From contig NZ_JAJGWT010000002.1 in assembly GCF_021390715.1 (NCBI RefSeq), forward strand, positions 248,001-312,000: 64,000 nucleotides of DNA, given 5' to 3'. Under the pieces are notes generated by a model that searched no databases, had not been told where the DNA came from, and saw only the letters and a program-made list of their open reading frames with translations. A program made the translations under genes and the position numbers. Origin of the DNA: Tenacibaculum piscium. Its GTDB lineage: Bacteria > Bacteroidota > Bacteroidia > Flavobacteriales > Flavobacteriaceae. Of this stretch, positions 43,617 through 52,230 are shown one piece after another (the first letter of the stretch is position 1; each line of letters starts with the position of its first letter).

Positions 43617-44372
43617 ATGAAAAAGATATATACACTACTAATTATAGCTATTTTGACGCTTACAATTTCTTGCAGTCAAGATTCGAGCAATAACGATGTT
43701 TCAAGCAATTCGTCAGGTGATGGAATGGGTGGTTCTTTAGCTACTTTTATTTTAAAAGATGCTTATTTATACACTGTTGATTTTTATAAATTAACTGTTT
43801 TTAATATTGCTGATACTAAAAATCCTGTAAAAGTAAATACGATTGATGTCGGCTTTAATATTGAAACCTTATTTAGTTTTGATAATTATTTATTCATCGG
43901 TTCACAAAATGCGATGTTTATTTATGATATTACAAACAAAGAATTGCCTAAAAAATTAGCGCAATCGAATCATTTTACCTCTTGTGATCCTGTGGTTGCT
44001 AATGGCACAAATGCGTATGTAACTTTACATAGTAATTCTGGTTGTCAGGGAATGGTAAATGAATTAAAAACCTACGATATTACCGATATAAAAAATCCAA
44101 TATTATTAAACAATAGAGGTTTAAAACAACCTAAAGGATTAAGTTTATATGCCGATAATTACTTATTAGTTTGTGATGATACGGTTAAAATTTTTGATGT
44201 TTCAAACCCAAAAGACTCTAAATATATTGATGAAATTACGACAAAAGGCGCGTTAGATATTATTATCAGAAATAATCATGCGTTTATTATTTCTAAAAAC
44301 AGCATTGATCAATATGAATTAGATGCTACGAATATTGCAAAATTCACTAAAATAAGTACTTTTACTTTTTAA
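43617..44372 (+). CDS. LVIVD-repeat lipoprotein
   Basis: A 251-residue lipoprotein (signal ending LTLTISC, then SQDSSNNDVSSNSSGDGMGG linker). Repeats of the LVIVD type follow: YLYTVDFYKLTVFNIADTKN, then FIYDITNKELPKK, YDITDIKNPI and FDVSNPKDSKYI. LVIVD proteins are surface or periplasmic beta-propellers of unknown role. It starts 5 bp after the related lipoprotein, so the two are a tandem duplicated pair in one operon. Confidence 0.75.
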   Translation: MKKIYTLLIIAILTLTISCSQDSSNNDVSSNSSGDGMGGSLATFILKDAYLYTVDFYKLTVFNIADTKNPVKVNTIDVGFNIETLFSFDNYLFIGSQNAMFIYDITNKELPKKLAQSNHFTSCDPVVANGTNAYVTLHSNSGCQGMVNELKTYDITDIKNPILLNNRGLKQPKGLSLYADNYLLVCDDTVKIFDVSNPKDSKYIDEITTKGALDIIIRNNHAFIISKNSIDQYELDATNIAKFTKISTFTF

Positions 44373-44546
44373 GTATTTGTTTAAATTTCATTTAAAAACG
44401 TTTTATAGCTGGAAATCGAATCCGTCAAACTGAATTTATTTCAGTTTCGCATCCTGATTTGCCGTAGTTCTTAGCCTTATGCGATGCTGAAATAAATTCA
44501 GCATGACGATAATTTGGCTTTTATTTGATTTTTAAACAAGCTCTTA
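44371..44546. repeat. 176-bp repeat region with nested inverted repeats
   Basis: The left side carries TGTTTAAATTTCAT and the right side TTTAAACAAGCTCTT, diverged versions of the ends of the element at 28141-28215. Inside, CTGAATTTATTTCAG (44430-44444) is the exact complement of CTGAAATAAATTCAG (44487-44501), extended by TCGCAT/ATGCGA. It looks like a folded intergenic repeat of the kind common in marine flavobacteria. Confidence 0.6.
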
Positions 44547-44550
44547 AACA

Positions 44551-44590
44551 AAAAAAGCGCTATAATTTTATATAATTATAGCGCTTTTTA
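44551..44590. terminator. Bidirectional terminator between the LVIVD gene and queD
   Basis: AAAAAGCGCTATAATT / AATTATAGCGCTTTTT, a 16-bp stem with a short loop between convergent genes. Confidence 0.92.
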
Positions 44591-44611
44591 TTTTATATTT
44601 CAACCTAATTC

Positions 44612-45064
44612 TTACTGATTATCACTTGCAAACCATTCGGCAAAACTGCTGTCGGTTTCTTGTAATTTTATTGCGTGAAGCTTAATATTTTCAGGAAGTC
44701 TATCTTTAATTTTTTTAGCAAAATCGATTGCCATCATTTCGCTTGTTGGCTGATAATCAACCAAAATAACGTGATGTCCTCTATCTTTTAACTCTTTGGC
44801 TAATTCGATATGTGGTGTATTTTGATTAAAAACGGTTGCATGATCAAAAATATCAACAATTTCTTCTTTGACAATTTTCTTTAAATCACCAAAATCGATT
44901 ACCATACCAAATTTCACGTTGGAACTATCTGAAATAGGTTGTCCTGTAACGGTTACAAAAAGTTTATAACTATGTCCGTGAACATTTTTACATTTTCCAT
45001 CATATCCGTATAATGCATGTCCTGTTTCAAAAGTAAACTGCTTTGTTATTCTAATATTATTCAC
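44612..45064 (-). CDS. queD: 6-carboxytetrahydropterin synthase
   Basis: A 150-residue QueD/PTPS-family enzyme of queuosine synthesis. TGHALYGYDGKCKNVHGHSY contains the zinc histidines and catalytic cysteine; DFGDLK and QPTSEMMAI are substrate-site motifs, and LQETDSSFAEW ends the protein. The start is GTG, overlapping the stop of the small upstream gene as TAGTG. Confidence 0.93.
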   Translation of the reverse strand: MNNIRITKQFTFETGHALYGYDGKCKNVHGHSYKLFVTVTGQPISDSSNVKFGMVIDFGDLKKIVKEEIVDIFDHATVFNQNTPHIELAKELKDRGHHVILVDYQPTSEMMAIDFAKKIKDRLPENIKLHAIKLQETDSSFAEWFASDNQ

Positions 45065-45159
45065 TATCTCTTAAATTTTTTGTTTGCTCTGTATTTATTA
45101 TAAAAATACACGATTGCTACTCCTGCTGCTAAAATGGCAAATAAATAATCTCCACCCAT
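45064..45159 (-). CDS. 31-residue single-helix membrane protein
   Basis: The ATG at 45159 (minus strand) opens MGGDYLFAILAAGVAIVYFY, one membrane helix followed by a basic tail (NKYRANKKFKR). Its TAG stop overlaps the GTG start of queD, and the 63-residue membrane gene lies 11 bp upstream, so translation may be coupled. No family is recognised, but the clean topology supports a real gene. Confidence 0.5.
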   Translation of the reverse strand: MGGDYLFAILAAGVAIVYFYNKYRANKKFKR

Positions 45160-45170
45160 AATTTAATTTT

Positions 45171-45362
45171 TTATTCGCCGAAAGTACGAATTTGTTTTGC
45201 AATTTTAGTAATAATCCATACGAAACCTACGGAAATAAGCACACCTATTCCTAAAAAAACAGCTGGATGTTCATAAAGCCATCTTGCAATTTCCTGTCCT
45301 GGTTTTGGATTTTTGGTATTTAGGATGTTTTTTGTTTCTTGAAATAAGAATAGTAAACGCAT
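45171..45362 (-). CDS. 63-residue membrane protein, unknown
   Basis: A short protein with an N-terminal amphipathic region and one strong helix (AVFLGIGVLISVGFVWIITK) followed by a basic end. It lies 2 bp after the enoyl-CoA hydratase gene, in a leftward run ending in queD. Function unknown. Confidence 0.6.
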   Translation of the reverse strand: MRLLFLFQETKNILNTKNPKPGQEIARWLYEHPAVFLGIGVLISVGFVWIITKIAKQIRTFGE

Positions 45363-45364
45363 TT

Positions 45365-46141
45365 TTATTTTTTAAATTTTGATAAGGCATTTTTTGTGGC
45401 ATCAGATAGGACTAATTTCCCTGATATTTCAGCATTTTTGAGTAATAATTCTTGCCAATATTCCGTTCCAATCCACAAGGTTTTTTTCATTTCTGATAAA
45501 GCTTCCGTGTTATAATTGGCTAATTTTTTACTAAAAATTTCAATTTCTTTATCTATCTCTTCGATAGTTTCAAAAACACGAGCGTATAATCCTTTTTCTT
45601 TTGCCCAATAGGCATTTTTCCAACTTGTTGCATCGAGGGTTAATTCGGCTAAACCGCTTACATTTATTTTACGAGTAACGGCAGGAGCAATCACAAAAGG
45701 ACCAATTCCGATACTTAATTCTGATAATTTAATACTGGCATTTTCGGTGGCAAAAACGTAATCACAAGCTGCTACTAATCCAACGCCACCGCCTACGGTT
45801 TTACCTTGAACACGCCCAATAATTAATTTTGAACAACAACGCATGGCATTGAGTACGTTGGCAAATCCTGAGAAAAATTCTTTGCCTTGTTCGAGCGTTT
45901 CAATAGCGATTAATTCATCAAAAGAAGCACCCGCACAAAAAGCACGTTCGCCTTCCGATTTTAAAATGATAATTGCTACGTCATTATTTTTTGATAAACT
46001 ATTAAATTCATTTGCCAAACGCTGTAATAATTCTCTTGGAAGTGAATTGCTTGCAGGATGTCCAAATTCAATAGTCGCAATATTATTTTCAATATGTGTA
46101 TATAAACTTCCGTTTTCTCGTGTGGTGGTCGTTGTTGTCAT
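45365..46141 (-). CDS. Enoyl-CoA hydratase/isomerase family protein
   Basis: A 258-residue crotonase-fold protein. FCAGASFDEL and VQGKTVGGGVGLVAACDYVF provide the oxyanion-hole backbone; the second catalytic-glutamate position near LSIGIGPFVIAPAV has Gly/Ile instead, so it may be an isomerase or specialised hydratase. The N terminus has an unusual run of six threonines after Met. Confidence 0.85.
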   Translation of the reverse strand: MTTTTTTRENGSLYTHIENNIATIEFGHPASNSLPRELLQRLANEFNSLSKNNDVAIIILKSEGERAFCAGASFDELIAIETLEQGKEFFSGFANVLNAMRCCSKLIIGRVQGKTVGGGVGLVAACDYVFATENASIKLSELSIGIGPFVIAPAVTRKINVSGLAELTLDATSWKNAYWAKEKGLYARVFETIEEIDKEIEIFSKKLANYNTEALSEMKKTLWIGTEYWQELLLKNAEISGKLVLSDATKNALSKFKK

Positions 46142-46220
46142 TTTTATGATTTTATGTTCAATGTACGCTATATTATTTATTTTGAAGTTATTATCTTAGT
46201 AAACTTGCCTTTTGATAATT

Positions 46221-47537
46221 TTATAAAAATCTTTTTCTAAATTTAAAAATCAACGGAATTGCACGAGCAACTATCCAGGCATAAAAAGCAATCCAAATGG
46301 CATATAATTTATAATCCAACGAATCGAAAAAGAACAAAACAGGAATAAAAACAAGTGCTGTTGCGAGTAATAATACGTTTCGTAAATACTTCATTTCTCC
46401 CATTCCTTTAAACATTCCATCATAAATAAAAGCGATAGCACAAATAGGTTGCATGATTAGAATAATCCAAAAAGTACTATAAAAAGCATCTAATACAGCT
46501 TGTTCTTTGGTGAAAATAGTTCCTATAAAATCATAAAAAACAAATCCAATAATAGCTAAAAACACACCGAATACAAAGCCATAAAGTAATAAATTGTTTC
46601 CTAATTTCAGTAATGATGTATGTGCTTTTGCTCCTAATAATTTTCCTGATAAAATATTTCCTGCTGATGAATATCCATCAATCATAAAGGCGCCCATTAG
46701 CCATATATTTAGCCCGATAGTATAGGCAGCAATATATTGTTTTCCGTAGGAAGTAGCGTAGGAAGTGGCAAAATATAGGGCAGTATTTAAGGCTATTGTA
46801 CGAACAAAAAGGTTTAAAATCATGTTGATAAACCTTGGGATTTCTTTGTTAAAAGGAAGTGTAAATTTTAAGGATATTTCGGTTTTTGTCAGTAATAAAT
46901 ATGCCGATACCAATGCCATAATAATTTGAGCAATGACACTTGCGTAGGCGGCTCCTGTAATGTTCATCGCAGGAATATAGCCTTCAATTCCATAGACAAA
47001 AATAATATCTAACACAATATTTACCACCGTTCCAACAATCGCAATAAGCATTGGATACAATGTATTTTGAAGTCCTCGAAATGTGCCAAAAACCGCAATT
47101 ACGAACAGCGTAAATGGAAAACCGAATACACGTATTTTATAATACTCGATTGCGTAGTTTAAAATAGTTCCTGAAGCATTGTAAAATTCAAAAATTTCTT
47201 TGGCAAATGGATACGTGATTCCTAAAATTACCAAACTTGTTAGCACCACAATACCCGTTGCTTGTGCGGGTAAATTTTTAACTTCTGCTAATTTATTCGC
47301 TCCTACATATTGCGAAATAATGGAAGAAATTCCACTACGTGTTTGTCCAAAAACCCAAATTAGCATTGATAAAAAAGCGCCTACAATTCCAATAGCCGCA
47401 ATACTTTCGGTGGCATTTATAGGGATATTTCCTACAATTGCTAAATCGGTGGTGGATAATAAAGGTTCGGCAACGCCTGCGATTAAGGCAGGAAAAGCTA
47501 ATTTATTAATCCTTTTAAAACTAATATCTTGTGGCAT
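46221..47537 (-). CDS. MATE-family efflux transporter
   Basis: A 438-residue protein with twelve hydrophobic segments in two similar halves. TDLAIVGNIPI near the N terminus and the paired IISQYVGANKLAEV are MATE landmarks. The DinF-like subgroup exports drugs or metabolites using Na+ or H+. It lies 25 bp after mutS in the leftward direction. Confidence 0.9.
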   Translation of the reverse strand: MPQDISFKRINKLAFPALIAGVAEPLLSTTDLAIVGNIPINATESIAAIGIVGAFLSMLIWVFGQTRSGISSIISQYVGANKLAEVKNLPAQATGIVVLTSLVILGITYPFAKEIFEFYNASGTILNYAIEYYKIRVFGFPFTLFVIAVFGTFRGLQNTLYPMLIAIVGTVVNIVLDIIFVYGIEGYIPAMNITGAAYASVIAQIIMALVSAYLLLTKTEISLKFTLPFNKEIPRFINMILNLFVRTIALNTALYFATSYATSYGKQYIAAYTIGLNIWLMGAFMIDGYSSAGNILSGKLLGAKAHTSLLKLGNNLLLYGFVFGVFLAIIGFVFYDFIGTIFTKEQAVLDAFYSTFWIILIMQPICAIAFIYDGMFKGMGEMKYLRNVLLLATALVFIPVLFFFDSLDYKLYAIWIAFYAWIVARAIPLIFKFRKRFL

Positions 47538-47562
47538 TTGTTAAAAGCTTTTATTAAAGAAA

Positions 47563-50172
47563 TTATTTTTTGAGAAGCATTCGTTTAATTTCATTGAGTT
47601 TCATCAGGGCTTCGATTGGCGTAAGAGTATCGATATTGGTCGCTAAAATTTCATCTCGAATATCTTCTAATAATGGATCATCTAGTTGAAAAAAGCTCAT
47701 TTGCATATTTTCTTGTTGCGTATCTTTTAAAACCTCTTTAACTTCTTTTTGGGCGTTATTTTCTTCTAATTTTTTTAGAATTTCTTGAGCCTTGCTGATG
47801 ACTAAATTGGGCATTCCTGCTAATTTTGCAACATGAATTCCAAAACTATGATTACTTCCTCCTTCCACTAATTTTCGCAAGAAAATAATAGTATCTTTCA
47901 ATTCTTTAACCGATACATTAAAGTTTTTGATACGTTTAAATGTCGTAGTCATTTCATTTAATTCATGATAATGCGTGGCAAATAATGTTTTACCTTTCGA
48001 TGGATGTTCATGTAAATATTCGGCAATAGCCCACGCAATTGAAATTCCATCATAGGTAGAAGTTCCACGCCCAATTTCATCTAATAACACCAAACTACGT
48101 TCCGATATATTATTTAAAATTGATGCTGTTTCGTTCATTTCTACCATAAAAGTAGATTCTCCCATGGAAATATTATCGCTTGCGCCCACTCGGGTAAAAA
48201 TTTTATCAACAAGTCCAATTCTGGCGCTTTTTGCAGGGACATAACTTCCCATTTGTGCTAACAAAACAATTAAAGCTGTTTGGCGTAAAATTGCTGATTT
48301 ACCCGACATATTCGGGCCTGTAATCATAATAATTTGTTGATTTTCTCTATTTAAAACAACATCATTGGCAATATATTCTTCGCCCATGGGCAGTTGTTTT
48401 TCAATCACAGGATGTCGTCCTTTTTTGATATCAATATCAGTACTTTCATCTATTTCTGGACGGACATACGCATTATCCATGGCTAATTTTGCAAAGGATA
48501 ATAACACATCTATTTGGGCAATATTTTGAGCATTTTGTTGAACAGGTTTTACAAAATCAATAATAAAATGGACTAATTTTGAAAAAATTTCGATTTCTAT
48601 TTGCTGAATTTTTTCTTCAGCACCTAAAATTTTAGTTTCGTATTCTTTGAGTTCTTCGGTAATATATCGTTCGGCATTTACAAGGGTTTGTTTGCGAATC
48701 CACTCTTGTGGAACTTGGTCTTTAAATCGATTTCGAACTTCAATATAATAGCCAAAAACATTGTTGAAAGCAATTTTTAAACTGGTAATTCCTGTTCTTT
48801 CGGTTTCACGAGCCAACATATTTTCTAAATATTCTTTTCCTGAATTCGAGATATTTCGAAGTTCGTCTAATTCATCAGAAACGCCACTTGCAATAGCATT
48901 TCCTTTGTTAATATTTACGGGCGCATCTTCTAAAAGAACGGTGGTAATTTTAGCAATTAATTCTTGACAATCATGCAATTGTGTACCTATTTGTTGTACG
49001 GTTTTGTTGTTGCTTTTTTCTGCGGTTATTTTTATCGGAAGAATGGCTTTTAAGGAATTTTTCAATAAAACAACTTCTCTTGGCGATACTTTTGCGGTAG
49101 CCACTTTCGAGATTAAGCGTTCGATATCGGCAATTTGTTTTAATTGATACGTTACCGTTTCAAAAAAAGATTCGTTATCAATTAAAAATTGTACCAACTC
49201 ATGACGTTCTTTTATTTGTACCAAATCCTTTAAAGGTAAGGCAAGCCAACGTTTTAATAAACGTCCGCCCATTGGCGAAATTGTTTTGTCGATAACGCTT
49301 AATAAAGTAACGGCATTTGGCGAATTTCCGCCATATAATTCTAAGTTTCTAACGGTAAACCGATCCATCCATACATATTTATCTTCTGCAATTCTGCTGA
49401 TCGATTGTATGTGTGCAACTTTATCGTGCTGTGTTTCTGATAAATAATAGATTGCCACACCACCAGCAATAATACCTTGTTGGAGTTCTTCTACACCAAA
49501 TCCTTTTAAGTTTTTAACCTTAAAATGATTGTTTAAAACATCATTTCCATAATCTTTTTGAAAAACCCAATCTTCTAAATAAAAAGTATGAAACCGATCG
49601 GTGAAAATTTCTGAAAATTGTTGTTTGTATTTTTTTTCAACCAAAACTTCACTTGGTGAAAAATTTTGTAAAAGCTTATCGATATATTCTTGAGTTCCTT
49701 CTGCAATTAAAAATTCTCCCGTAGAAACATCTAAAAAAGAAACGCCTATTAATTTTTTACCAAAATGTACCGCTGCTAAAAAATTGTTTGATTTCGATTG
49801 TAAAACCTCATCATTTAAAGCAACTCCTGGGGTAACTAATTCGGTAACGCCTCGTTTTACGATGGTTTTTGTCATCTTCGGATCTTCTAGTTGGTCGCAA
49901 ATCGCCACACGTAATCCTGATTTTACTAATTTTGGCAAATAGGTATTCAACGAATGATGCGGAAATCCTGCCAAAGCCGTTTCACTTTGGCTTCCAGCAC
50001 CTCTTTTTGTTAAGGTGATTCCTAAAATACTGGATGCTTTTACGGCATCTTCTCCAAAGGTTTCGTAAAAATCGCCCACACGAAATAGTAACATCGCATC
50101 GGGATATTTTTTCTTAATTCCGTTATATTGTTGCATCAGTGGCGTTACCTTTTTTGCCGTTGTTTTTGCCAA
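47563..50172 (-). CDS. mutS: DNA mismatch repair protein MutS
   Basis: An 869-residue MutS. The mismatch-binding motif is [16 protein letters not shown] (Phe-x-Glu), the ATPase has [13 protein letters not shown] and [14 protein letters not shown], and the signature loop and C-terminal HTH follow. Length and domain order are normal. The TrmH-type gene diverges from it across a 64-bp gap. Confidence 0.98.
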   Translation of the reverse strand: MAKTTAKKVTPLMQQYNGIKKKYPDAMLLFRVGDFYETFGEDAVKASSILGITLTKRGAGSQSETALAGFPHHSLNTYLPKLVKSGLRVAICDQLEDPKMTKTIVKRGVTELVTPGVALNDEVLQSKSNNFLAAVHFGKKLIGVSFLDVSTGEFLIAEGTQEYIDKLLQNFSPSEVLVEKKYKQQFSEIFTDRFHTFYLEDWVFQKDYGNDVLNNHFKVKNLKGFGVEELQQGIIAGGVAIYYLSETQHDKVAHIQSISRIAEDKYVWMDRFTVRNLELYGGNSPNAVTLLSVIDKTISPMGGRLLKRWLALPLKDLVQIKERHELVQFLIDNESFFETVTYQLKQIADIERLISKVATAKVSPREVVLLKNSLKAILPIKITAEKSNNKTVQQIGTQLHDCQELIAKITTVLLEDAPVNINKGNAIASGVSDELDELRNISNSGKEYLENMLARETERTGITSLKIAFNNVFGYYIEVRNRFKDQVPQEWIRKQTLVNAERYITEELKEYETKILGAEEKIQQIEIEIFSKLVHFIIDFVKPVQQNAQNIAQIDVLLSFAKLAMDNAYVRPEIDESTDIDIKKGRHPVIEKQLPMGEEYIANDVVLNRENQQIIMITGPNMSGKSAILRQTALIVLLAQMGSYVPAKSARIGLVDKIFTRVGASDNISMGESTFMVEMNETASILNNISERSLVLLDEIGRGTSTYDGISIAWAIAEYLHEHPSKGKTLFATHYHELNEMTTTFKRIKNFNVSVKELKDTIIFLRKLVEGGSNHSFGIHVAKLAGMPNLVISKAQEILKKLEENNAQKEVKEVLKDTQQENMQMSFFQLDDPLLEDIRDEILATNIDTLTPIEALMKLNEIKRMLLKK

Positions 50173-50236
50173 TTTTTTAGATTTTTTAAATTAGTTTTGC
50201 GAAGATAAATATTCGATTTTAAAGGTAAGATTTTTT

Positions 50237-50803
50237 ATGAGAAAACTAAAAAATAATGAATTAGGTAGAATTACCGTGGCTGAATTTAAAGAAACTGAAA
50301 AAACACCGATTATTGTAATTCTAGATAATATTCGTAGTTTAAATAATGTGGGTTCAGTTTTTAGAACTTCGGATGCTTTTTTGATTGAAAAAATATATCT
50401 CTGCGGCATTACAGCAACGCCACCAAATAAAGAAATTCATAAAACCGCCTTAGGAGCTACCGAATCCGTGGCGTGGGAATATGTTGAAAATACATTCGAT
50501 GTCGTTGAAAAACTTAAAAAAGAAAATATTAAAATTCTAGCCATCGAACAAGCTGAAAATAGCACGATGCTTAATGAATTTACTCCAGAAGTAAATCAGA
50601 AATATGCCCTTGTTATGGGAAATGAAGTAAAAGGCGTGCAACAAGAAGTGGTTTCTGCTTCCGATTTTTGTATCGAAATTCCACAATTAGGAACCAAACA
50701 TTCTTTAAATATATCGGTTACAACAGGCATTGTAATTTGGGATTTATTTCAGAAAATTATAACCCACAAAACAAAAGATACAAACGAACTTATCATCATT
50801 TAG
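50237..50803 (+). CDS. TrmH/SpoU-family RNA methyltransferase
   Basis: A 188-residue SPOUT enzyme that 2'-O-methylates tRNA or rRNA. Motif 1 is NIRSLNNVGSVFRTSDAF, motif 2 is ALVMGNEVKGV, motif 3 is LNISVTTGIVIWDLF, forming the knotted AdoMet site. It lacks an N-terminal RNA-binding extension. It is the last clear chromosomal gene before the prophage. Confidence 0.92.
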   Translation: MRKLKNNELGRITVAEFKETEKTPIIVILDNIRSLNNVGSVFRTSDAFLIEKIYLCGITATPPNKEIHKTALGATESVAWEYVENTFDVVEKLKKENIKILAIEQAENSTMLNEFTPEVNQKYALVMGNEVKGVQQEVVSASDFCIEIPQLGTKHSLNISVTTGIVIWDLFQKIITHKTKDTNELIII

Positions 50804-50907
50804 CATTAATTAGACCTTAATTAATTTACCTATTAATTAATATTTAAAATAAGAGGACCTTTATTATTCATCTAAAAACGTAATTGTTTTTTAACTTCAC
50901 ATACATT

Positions 50908-50941
50908 AAAACCCCACTATTTACCTTATATGTGGGGTTTT
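50908..50941 (+). terminator. Terminator after the TrmH-family gene
   Basis: AAAACCCCAC / GTGGGGTTTT with a 14-nt loop and T-run. Confidence 0.85.
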
Positions 50942-51142
50942 TGTTGTTTTTATAACGACTAACACCTCTGGATTAAATTAAGCGCTTACAGCTAATATTT
51001 AATATGTTAATTTTTATTTAAAACCTTGGCTATTTACAAAAACCTTAAAAATAGTTGAAAAGTACAAAATTAACCAAAATAGCTGTTTTTAAGACTTTCT
51101 CTATTTTTAAGAAAAATTTAAAACTTTCTTGTACTTCTTTAC

Positions 51143-51196
51143 ATTGTAAAAACCTCTTACAACCAATATTAACAAGCTACACAGGGTTTTTACAAT
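51143..51196. repeat. 12-bp inverted repeat at the prophage left end
   Basis: ATTGTAAAAACC (51143-51154) and GGTTTTTACAAT (51185-51196) are exact complements 30 bp apart. Similar TTACAAAAACC occurs at about 51034. Candidate transposase-binding sites. Confidence 0.5.
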
Positions 51197-51271
51197 TAAC
51201 AAAACAACTAAATTAATAAGCCCAAAAACTACTAAATTAAAAATAAAACGAAATGTACATTTTTGTATTGC

Positions 51272-51302
51272 AGTGCCTTATGGAGTGCCTTATGGAGTGC
51301 CT
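51272..51302. repeat. 12-bp tandem repeat, about 2.6 copies
   Basis: AGTGCCTTATGG at 51272-51283 and 51284-51295, then AGTGCCT. The period is just over one helical turn. Confidence 0.75.
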
Positions 51303-51362
51303 CGACATTGTATAAAAAACAACCGAAGACAACCCCATAATGCACTTTTTTACATTTGCTTT

Positions 51363-51438
51363 TATTGATTATCAGCAAGTTACAAAACATAGTACCCCCT
51401 ATACAACATGGGTTTTTGAGTTTTTATATTGATTATCA
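51363..51438. repeat. Two copies of TATTGATTATCA
   Basis: 12-bp direct repeats at 51363-51374 and 51427-51438, 64 bp apart, between the prophage end and the 3' end of the repressor gene. Confidence 0.6.
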
Positions 51439-51493
51439 AGTAGTTAGGTTTTTTAATACCCTTTATTTACGCCAAACAACCTTCATACTGCTA

Positions 51494-51883
51494 TTAACCG
51501 ACACTCCTATTCATGTTATCCTCCATATTTGAAGTGTTGCCTAATAACTGTTGCTGAAGTGTTATTATTTGTTGAGATAGAATATCTTTTTCTTCAAGAA
51601 CTTTATAGTATTTCTCTTTATAATCAATATTACTAACCTCTTGTTTTGGTTGTTCTTGCCTTAACATTTCACCCTCTCCTGTTAAAAGCCATAAAGGGTT
51701 TATATTTGGGTATTTGAGTAAAATTTCCGCTACTGCTTTTGAATTTAAATCACTTTCTTTTGATTTTCCTGTGAAATTACTGTACTTTAAATCAACTTTT
51801 CTAAAAAAAAATTGCTTACTAACCTCTTCTTTTTCAGCTAAATAAAGAACTCTCTCCTTGATATTAGTATTTTTTTTACTCAT
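51494..51883 (-). CDS. Phage repressor, HTH type
   Basis: A 129-residue protein. The N-terminal ~75 residues are an HTH domain (KERVLYLAEKEEVSKQFFFR ... SKAVAEILLKYPNINPLWLLTGEGEML) of the kind found in Bacteroidota phage repressors, followed by a glutamine-rich coiled coil for multimerisation. It is transcribed away from the early genes, as the Mu c repressor is, and should control the promoter at 51887-51919. Confidence 0.82.
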   Translation of the reverse strand: MSKKNTNIKERVLYLAEKEEVSKQFFFRKVDLKYSNFTGKSKESDLNSKAVAEILLKYPNINPLWLLTGEGEMLRQEQPKQEVSNIDYKEKYYKVLEEKDILSQQIITLQQQLLGNTSNMEDNMNRSVG

Positions 51884-51886
51884 TTA

Positions 51887-51919
51887 TTTGATTGTTAGGA
51901 TAAATTTATACTACATTTG
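51887..51919 (+). promoter_or_regulatory. Early promoter of the prophage
   Basis: TTTG at 51887-51890 and TACATTTG at 51912-51919, 21 bp apart, match the Bacteroidota -33/-7 pattern. It begins 4 bp from the repressor start codon; AATTA-N7-TAATT just downstream is a candidate operator. Confidence 0.6.
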
Positions 51920-51958
51920 TGGCGTCAATTAGTAGTAATAATTAAATATAACAAAGTA

Positions 51959-52168
51959 ATGAAAAAAATACGACTGCACCCTGATTTGAAAAAACAAATC
52001 GCTAAAGAATTTGAGTGTACTGGTCAAACAGTAGATATGAGCCTTGTGTTTGTATTTAATTCTGATAAATCTAAGAATATAAGAAAACGAGCAATTGAAT
52101 TACTTCAACAAGATGTTAAACGAGCGGTTGAATTGACTCAAGAAGAAGTTGATAATCTAAATCAATAG
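51959..52168 (+). CDS. Small early regulator, Ner-like in position
   Basis: A 69-residue protein starting at ATG 51959 (the frame opens 14 codons earlier, inside the promoter). LHPDLKKQIAKEFECTGQTV looks like an HTH with a recognition helix, followed by NIRKRAIELLQQDVKRAVEL. It sits where Mu encodes Ner, the early-promoter regulator. The family is not certain. Confidence 0.65.
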   Translation: MKKIRLHPDLKKQIAKEFECTGQTVDMSLVFVFNSDKSKNIRKRAIELLQQDVKRAVELTQEEVDNLNQ

Positions 52169-52172
52169 AAAA

Positions 52173-52212
52173 TCCCGCCACGGCTTTGCGTGGTTTCGAC
52201 ACCACGGCGGGA
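52173..52212 (+). promoter_or_regulatory. GC-rich bulged hairpin before the transposase gene
   Basis: TCCCGCC (52173-52179) pairs with GGCGGGA (52206-52212), and CGTGGT pairs with ACCACG inside, separated by a bulge. It is 19 bp before the transposase ATG. In so AT-rich a region such a stem is striking and may act as attenuator, protein-binding site or translation control. Confidence 0.65.
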
Positions 52213-52230
52213 ACTAATAATAGTAATATT

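Larger units (their letters stand above)
50804..51493. other. 690-bp chromosome/prophage junction region
   Basis: The first ~140 bp hold the TrmH-gene terminator. The rest is repeat-rich and lies at the left end of the prophage, where Mu-like phages keep transposase-binding sites. I cannot fix the exact prophage boundary; no terminal sequence is recognisable without the right end. Confidence 0.6.

Noticed and set aside
51272..51302. CRISPR array
   Set aside because: Repeats are 12 bp, directly tandem and without spacers; no cas genes are visible.
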